55,537 nucleotides of DNA, taken from positions 1 through 55,537 of the forward strand of contig JABCPU010000425.1 of NCBI GenBank assembly GCA_016800925.1, given 5' to 3'. The stretch comes from Suillus spraguei (lineage: Eukaryota; Basidiomycota; Agaricomycetes; Boletales; Suillaceae). Positions 50,801 through 55,537 of this stretch are shown here, in pieces. How positions within the stretch are numbered: the first letter of the stretch is position 1; each line of letters starts with the position of its first letter. The notes beneath the pieces are model-generated. The model did not search any database and was not told where the DNA came from. It worked only from the letters and a program-made list of their open reading frames with translations. The translations under genes and the position numbers were made by a program.

Positions 50801-53800
50801 CGCTATACTTCGTGCTGGTGCCGCGCCCTGGGACACTTCAAAAAAGGCTCCTTGTATGGTACCCAAACTTTGTTCCTCTCAAGTGGATATGGTGGCAGAT
50901 CTGCGCAAGTCGCGGGGGACAGCTCAGCAAAGACATTGCGCCAGTTCAAAGGAGCACTGGTTCTGTAGAGCTGGGACAGGCTGGAGGTGAGAGTAGAGTT
51001 GCTCTCCTTGCTCAACGAAGGCAGTAGCACCGCTTCGGTGGGAGCAGACGCACAAGCCCGTACCATCAACAAGCATGACGCTTGGGGTCCCATCTCGATC
51101 CAAGCACCTATCTGTGAGAACGAGGGGTCTTTGCACAGGGTATCAACAGTTGGGGCAAAGAGGACAGGCTGACGGAAATGCGATGAGAAGTAGGTCGCGT
51201 CGAAGGTTGAAGTGTCTCCTGCGGGAACAAGTCGTGCAAGAACGGTAGAACCGACAGACACCTTTGGAGCGGACAAGGGTACAGTGCGTGCTAGTTGAGT
51301 AAGATCATCCAGAACTGGGTCCATTGCTTGGCTGTGATATCCGTAAGGAACGTCAAGGAGACGGGCTTTGGATCCGGTATTCGACAACTCTCTGGTCAGA
51401 GCGTGCAGCTGAGACAGTGGGCCAGAAACGACACAAGCACGATCACTGTTGACGCAAGCGACAGAGAGATCAGAGTATGACCCGGATTTCAGCACGGTAT
51501 TGATTTGGCTCTCCCCGAGCCTGACGGCCAACATGCCTGTTGCACCTGGCACGCAACCACGCCATGTGAGGCGAGCGCGTGATGCGACCAAGAACAAAGC
51601 TGCCTCGAGCGAGAGCACCTCGGCAATGACCAGAGCAGCGTATTCACCAAGGCTAGTAAGATAAAGTCAGCTATCGACCAGTTGTGCATTGAGATAATTC
51701 TCACCTGTGCCCAACGACTGTGGAAGGCGTCAAACCCCAATGTATCCATAATGTTGCCAACGCGACTTCCAGCGCCATCGTAGAAGTTTGAGACGCTTCG
51801 AACTGTTCAATTCCACCCGACACGCTATCTGTGGTCCCTCCAATAATACTTGGGAGGATACTCGCAAAGCCTTTGGACACAAGGTATCCATTGGATCTGT
51901 CAATGCAGCGCTGGAAGACTGGTGAGGTCGAGTATAGGAGCTTCCCCATGCCGCGGTAATAGCTGCCTTGTCCAGAAAAGACAAAGACGACTTCACCGAA
52001 GGTCCCTTCGACATGAGACACCTCAGCGCCCGCAAGAGCCTGGACGAGTTGATCCTTGCTCTCCACGTCAACTGAAATTCTGAAAGGGTGCAGCTGTCTT
52101 CTCGCTGTGGCAGTGTACGCGATGTCGCTGACATGAATCGAGCGATTTCTAGCATCGTGGAACCACCGGAAGTAGCTGCCGCGGAGAGTCTCGAGGACCT
52201 CACGAGTTTTGGCAGAAATACCAAAGACATAGGATGTACCGCTAGCCGAAGATTTCGATGGCTTTGGATACTCTTCCACTATGAGCGCCCCATTTGAGCC
52301 TGATGCTCCAAAGTTGTTGAGCAGCGCCATGCGGGTCGACGATCCGCGCACCCATGGCGTAGGCACCGTGTCGATGACAGTATGATCCTGGGCTAGCGGC
52401 GTGATGCGTGGGTTCAATGTCTTGAGAGAGATTTGAGCAGGAATGGTATCGTGTTGGAACATGAGCAAAAGTTTGGCGAGTCCAGCAGCGCCAGAAGCAG
52501 CTTCCAAGTGACCGATGTTGGCTTTAATCGAGGTGACATGAAGGGGGTTTGCGCTATCACGAGAACGGCAAAAGAACAGCACGGATACTCTGGAGCTCTG
52601 AGAAATCTCCGGCCTGGGTACCAGTACCGTGTGCTTCTACGACACTGACACGCGATGCGTCGATACCGGTGTTCTTGAGGAGCCTGTTCATGAGAGAAAC
52701 TTGGGAAGGAACGTGCGGGTGGGTGATTGAGTGTGCCAGCCCACTCTGATTGAGGTCAATGCCACGGATGACACCGAGAATGTCGTCGTTCTCCGCAACT
52801 GCATCTGAAAGACGCTTGAGAACGAAGAGAGAGCATCCCTCTGATCGAGAGTAGCCGTCAGCCGATGCATCAAAAGATTTGCACTGGCCGGTCGGGCTGA
52901 GGAAATGCCATGATCAGCCGATAAACATCTGCCAGGATAGCGTTAAGGATATCAAACTCAAAAAGTCTCTCTTACATCTGGACTCGACATGACGTTGACT
53001 CCTCCTGCAATTGCAGCATTGCAGTCCCCATTAACGAGTGAACGACAGGCTTGATGGATTGCGACGATCGACGATGAGCAAGCAGTATCAATGGTCATGG
53101 AAGGACCGCCAAGCTGCATCACGTATGAAATACGGCCACTAAGGAAAGCCTTCAAGGTTCCTGATTTTTTTTCAGAATACGTAATGCATCAAGAAGAAGA
53201 CTGCATACCTGTGCTGTAATGCACGTCAATGTTCTCTCGTAAATTGTCCGCATAATCGTGGGTAGCAGTGCCGATGAAACAACCGAAGCCATCACGCTGG
53301 AAAGACGGGGTAGCGTCTGGAACGTAACCAGCGTTCTCAAGAGCGTCATGAGCAGTGTGCAGAAGAATTCTTTGTTGTGGATCCATGCTCTTTGCTTCTC
53401 TGGGCGATACCTTGAAGAATTTGTAGTCGAACTCGTCAGGACAATCTATGAAGTTTGCGGTATGAGCCTTCATCCCCCGGCCGCTTTTAGCGTCGGCGGA
53501 TGTGTAACGCTCTACTTCGAAACGGTCTGCTGGAATCTGCGACAGGCAAAGTTCACCATGTGAAATACCATGGAATGGAAACAACACACCTCGGAAATGG
53601 TATTATTCCTCGCTCAAGAAGTTCCCAAAGCTCATTCGCATTCTTGCACCACCAGGCAAGCGAAGGCCATCCCGACAATTGCTATCGACTCTTGTTTGAA
53701 ATTGAAATTGTTCTCCTGGACCATCAGGGGTGTTGGAGCCGGAAACGGCCACGTCCGTACAAGCAACTTTCTCGGTGGAGAGTGATTTCTCCAGCATCCG

Positions 53801-54933
53801 GAGAAGGCCAGAGCTAGGGCCGAAGTTTAATACTTGCGTGGGAGCATCGGCCGGTACCGCAATGCCAAGCCCCTGTACCACAGACTGCCACTCAACGGGA
53901 GACACGACTATCATGTCGATGACTGCGTCAACAAGAGAGGAGTGCTCAGCACTCGGCAACACAGGCTTGCCGGAAACGGTCGAAAAGACAGGATATTTGA
54001 GGTCGGAAAAATCAGGAAAGTGAATCAAATGTTTCCCGACATCGGCCAAGACTTGAGCGTGGACATTGCGGAGGATATGTGCATGATATAAACATCTACG
54101 GTTGTTGGATGAATGGTGCAAGACTTGGAAATTGGAATTGAGGACGAGAAGCGCTGTAAGATATCAGGGCGACCCGAAACGGTGACATGCTGCGTATCCA
54201 AAATAGCCGTCAGGTGAAGGGAAGATTTGCAATCGTTCTGATAAACCTCATTTAGCTTTGTTTGAAGGTTACCGATGTAACGGCCTCTTACCTTTGTTTC
54301 GAAATCAGAAATAAACTCCAAAACATCGGCTTTACTCAAGCCAATGCAAACGACGGTCCAAGGGAGTCCCGTGTCAGAAAATCCTGAAGCGGATTGAAGC
54401 TCCTTGTTTCTATACTGCATAGATCGCACTCAATCCAAAATGCCAGGCGGAATGCCTCCACTGCATGGGCCATGAATGTGAGCACGCTGTTGGAAGCGCC
54501 TACCACGCATGCTGTAATAATGCCAGAGGAGAAACCGTGACTCCAAGGCTGTGATCGGCGTTATCTGCAAAAGTGCTACGGCTGTTGGTTTCCGTTGTTG
54601 AGCCTGAGAAGTGGGCAAGGTATCTCAGAGCTTGAACGAGGAAGAGCGAGGTGCTGGAAATGACGGGATTATTCTGGTAAAGACTCGATGATGATAGAAG
54701 CGAAGTGGCTTCCTTGAAATCAACCAAGGAAATGCGGGTTTCGTTGAGTTCATCTGCTGATAACTTCAACACTTCTACATGGAAAGCATCGTGGCATGAA
54801 GCCAAAAGCAAGTGACCAGATGGTGAACGAATGTCACGGAGGGCCTGTTGAAGAGCCAATGCTAGAGCACTAGATAAGATCCCTGGCCAGGAAACAAGGG
54901 TACGGTCACGGTTTGGGAAGTTTGGCTTTGCAT
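47814..54933 (-). CDS. Non-reducing polyketide synthase, SAT-KS-AT-PT-ACP-ACP-ACP-TE (orsellinate-synthase-like)
   Basis: Start [18 protein letters not shown] at 54933; end ACHFVERL with stop at 47814-47816. Would load an acyl starter, extend it with malonyl units, cyclise it and release an aromatic acid. SAT (54.9-53.75 kb) has [12 protein letters not shown] where many SATs have G-x-C-x-G. KS (53.7-52.4 kb) shows [40 protein letters not shown] (Cys), [12 protein letters not shown] and [16 protein letters not shown] has [17 protein letters not shown] and [13 protein letters not shown] (50.65-49.75 kb) has [18 protein letters not shown] and [11 protein letters not shown]. Three ACPs each carry [17 protein letters not shown] has [11 protein letters not shown] and G-W-S-F-G. 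Domain order fits basidiomycete orsellinic-acid-type enzymes. About ten single-base losses break the frame, mostly in the SAT and KS exons; 48326-50866 is one clean frame of 846 codons. No tailoring gene adjoins. Confidence 0.85.
48710..49640 (-). repeat. Three tandem ACP-coding units of about 325 bp
   Basis: Three copies of an ACP plus its linker lie in a row; the phosphopantetheine serine ([10 protein letters not shown]) falls near 49480, 49160 and 48835. Units 2 and 3 are very similar, including the linker (SHSP[VA][RK]SVER then SLER-QP-QAR), while unit 1 is more diverged. This points to a recent duplication of one ACP-linker unit. Confidence 0.85.
50685..50826 (-). repeat. In-frame Ala/Pro minisatellite between AT and PT domains
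   Basis: An 18-bp unit, on the plus strand CTTCGTGCTGGTGCCGTG and variants, is repeated about seven times. It encodes APARST / APAQIA-type hexapeptides, a flexible linker between the acyltransferase and product-template domains. It keeps the frame throughout. Confidence 0.85.
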
Positions 54934-55537
54934 GTTAGAAAGGGGTTGAAGTGATAGGATGTACCTTTGGTTGAACAAGGAAGAGGAAGTTGGTGAGCTG
55001 AGTGATCGAGTGCTGAGTATAGGGATCTGCGTCTCCCTATTAAATATCACAGGGTTAGAGGCCTAGATACGATTGCCGTAGTTGTAGGATCTAAAGATTA
55101 AAATAGAGCAGCTGCATCAAGTGGTGCATGCAAGTTTGAGTGGGAAAGGCACGTCAGTGGATTGAGAAGAAACCGCTGCCAGTGGTATATTCACATTAGA
55201 CGAAGAGGAAGGGTACCAACCTATGATGACCTCCGCGGTCTCTCCCATTCCTTGACAGGACTGGAAGAACGAACACGCCCTATTCCGAAGAGTCGTGGGT
55301 TACATAATTAACTCTGAAACGCCGTGCTACCTGTTTTCAATGTGGCAGGTATGTCAATTCTTGGCCCATCAGTATTCTGCCGTTAAGACATGATGGATAG
55401 GATATCAAGCGGCTACACGGCGCCCAACTTCAACGAGTATGTTTTTTGACATGTAGAAGCAATTGGCAGGAACATGTCAGTGTTACAATTGGAAGAAGGT
55501 GCTCGGGAAGTTGGACAGGTCCCTCAGGCTTCCGAAA
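54934..55537. other. Upstream region of the polyketide synthase, no gene recognised
   Basis: Contains the promoter of the minus-strand polyketide synthase gene. CCGCGG at about 55226 is the only notable short palindrome. No coding region is recognised before the window edge. Confidence 0.45.

Noticed and set aside
43154..54933. Polyketide gene cluster including the GFA protein and kinesin
   Set aside because: Neither is a known tailoring enzyme, both read convergently or away from the synthase, and both look like ordinary conserved genes.

Overview
This is a fungal nuclear window, most likely from a mushroom-forming basidiomycete (Agaricomycete). Genes are split by many short introns of about 50-65 bp with GT-AG (sometimes GC-AG) borders. 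They include families I associate with that group: a DUF7918-type protein, a Plavaka-type transposon with its partner gene, and a SAT-KS-AT-PT-ACP-TE non-reducing polyketide synthase. No species is claimed. All identifications come from reading translations and from memory of families; no database search was run.

Layout. 0-11.7 kb: copies of a JEN-type monocarboxylate transporter (a decayed 3' half at the left edge, a small 3' fragment at 2.3 kb, and one intact gene at 9.6-11.7 kb), two related small hypothetical genes (3.7 and 5.8 kb), a 238-bp solo LTR (4.55 kb) and an immunity-related-type GTPase (7.0-8.35 kb). 12.7-13.8 kb: a DUF7918-type gene. 14.25-27.07 kb: a nest of transposons. An outer hAT element (8-bp target duplication) has its transposase gene split by a 7.1-kb Plavaka-like element. 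That element has lost most of its own transposase and carries fragments of three host genes: a P4-ATPase flippase, elongation factor 2 and an AreA-like GATA factor. A short element with the same terminal repeats sits upstream of the hAT transposase and is itself split by an apparently intact Tc1/mariner element. 27.2-31.5 kb: a broken wax-synthase-like acyltransferase, another transporter fragment, a second solo LTR and two weak hypothetical genes. 32-39.4 kb: a WD40 gene, a small hypothetical gene and the mitochondrial GTP/GDP carrier GGC1. 39.8-47.2 kb: serine carboxypeptidase, a GFA/CENP-V-like gene and a CENP-E-type kinesin. 47.8-54.9 kb: the polyketide synthase on the minus strand.

The genes do not form an obvious pathway. 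The polyketide synthase is the only biosynthetic core gene, and its neighbours (kinesin, GFA protein, carboxypeptidase) look like ordinary housekeeping genes. The most unusual part is the transposon nest with captured host gene pieces.

A caution runs through the window. Several otherwise intact genes (polyketide synthase, carboxypeptidase, DUF7918 gene, transposon partner gene, a hypothetical gene at 31 kb) are each broken by single missing bases, mostly in short runs of one base. This looks more like assembly indels than decay, and affects every pseudogene judgement made on frameshifts alone.
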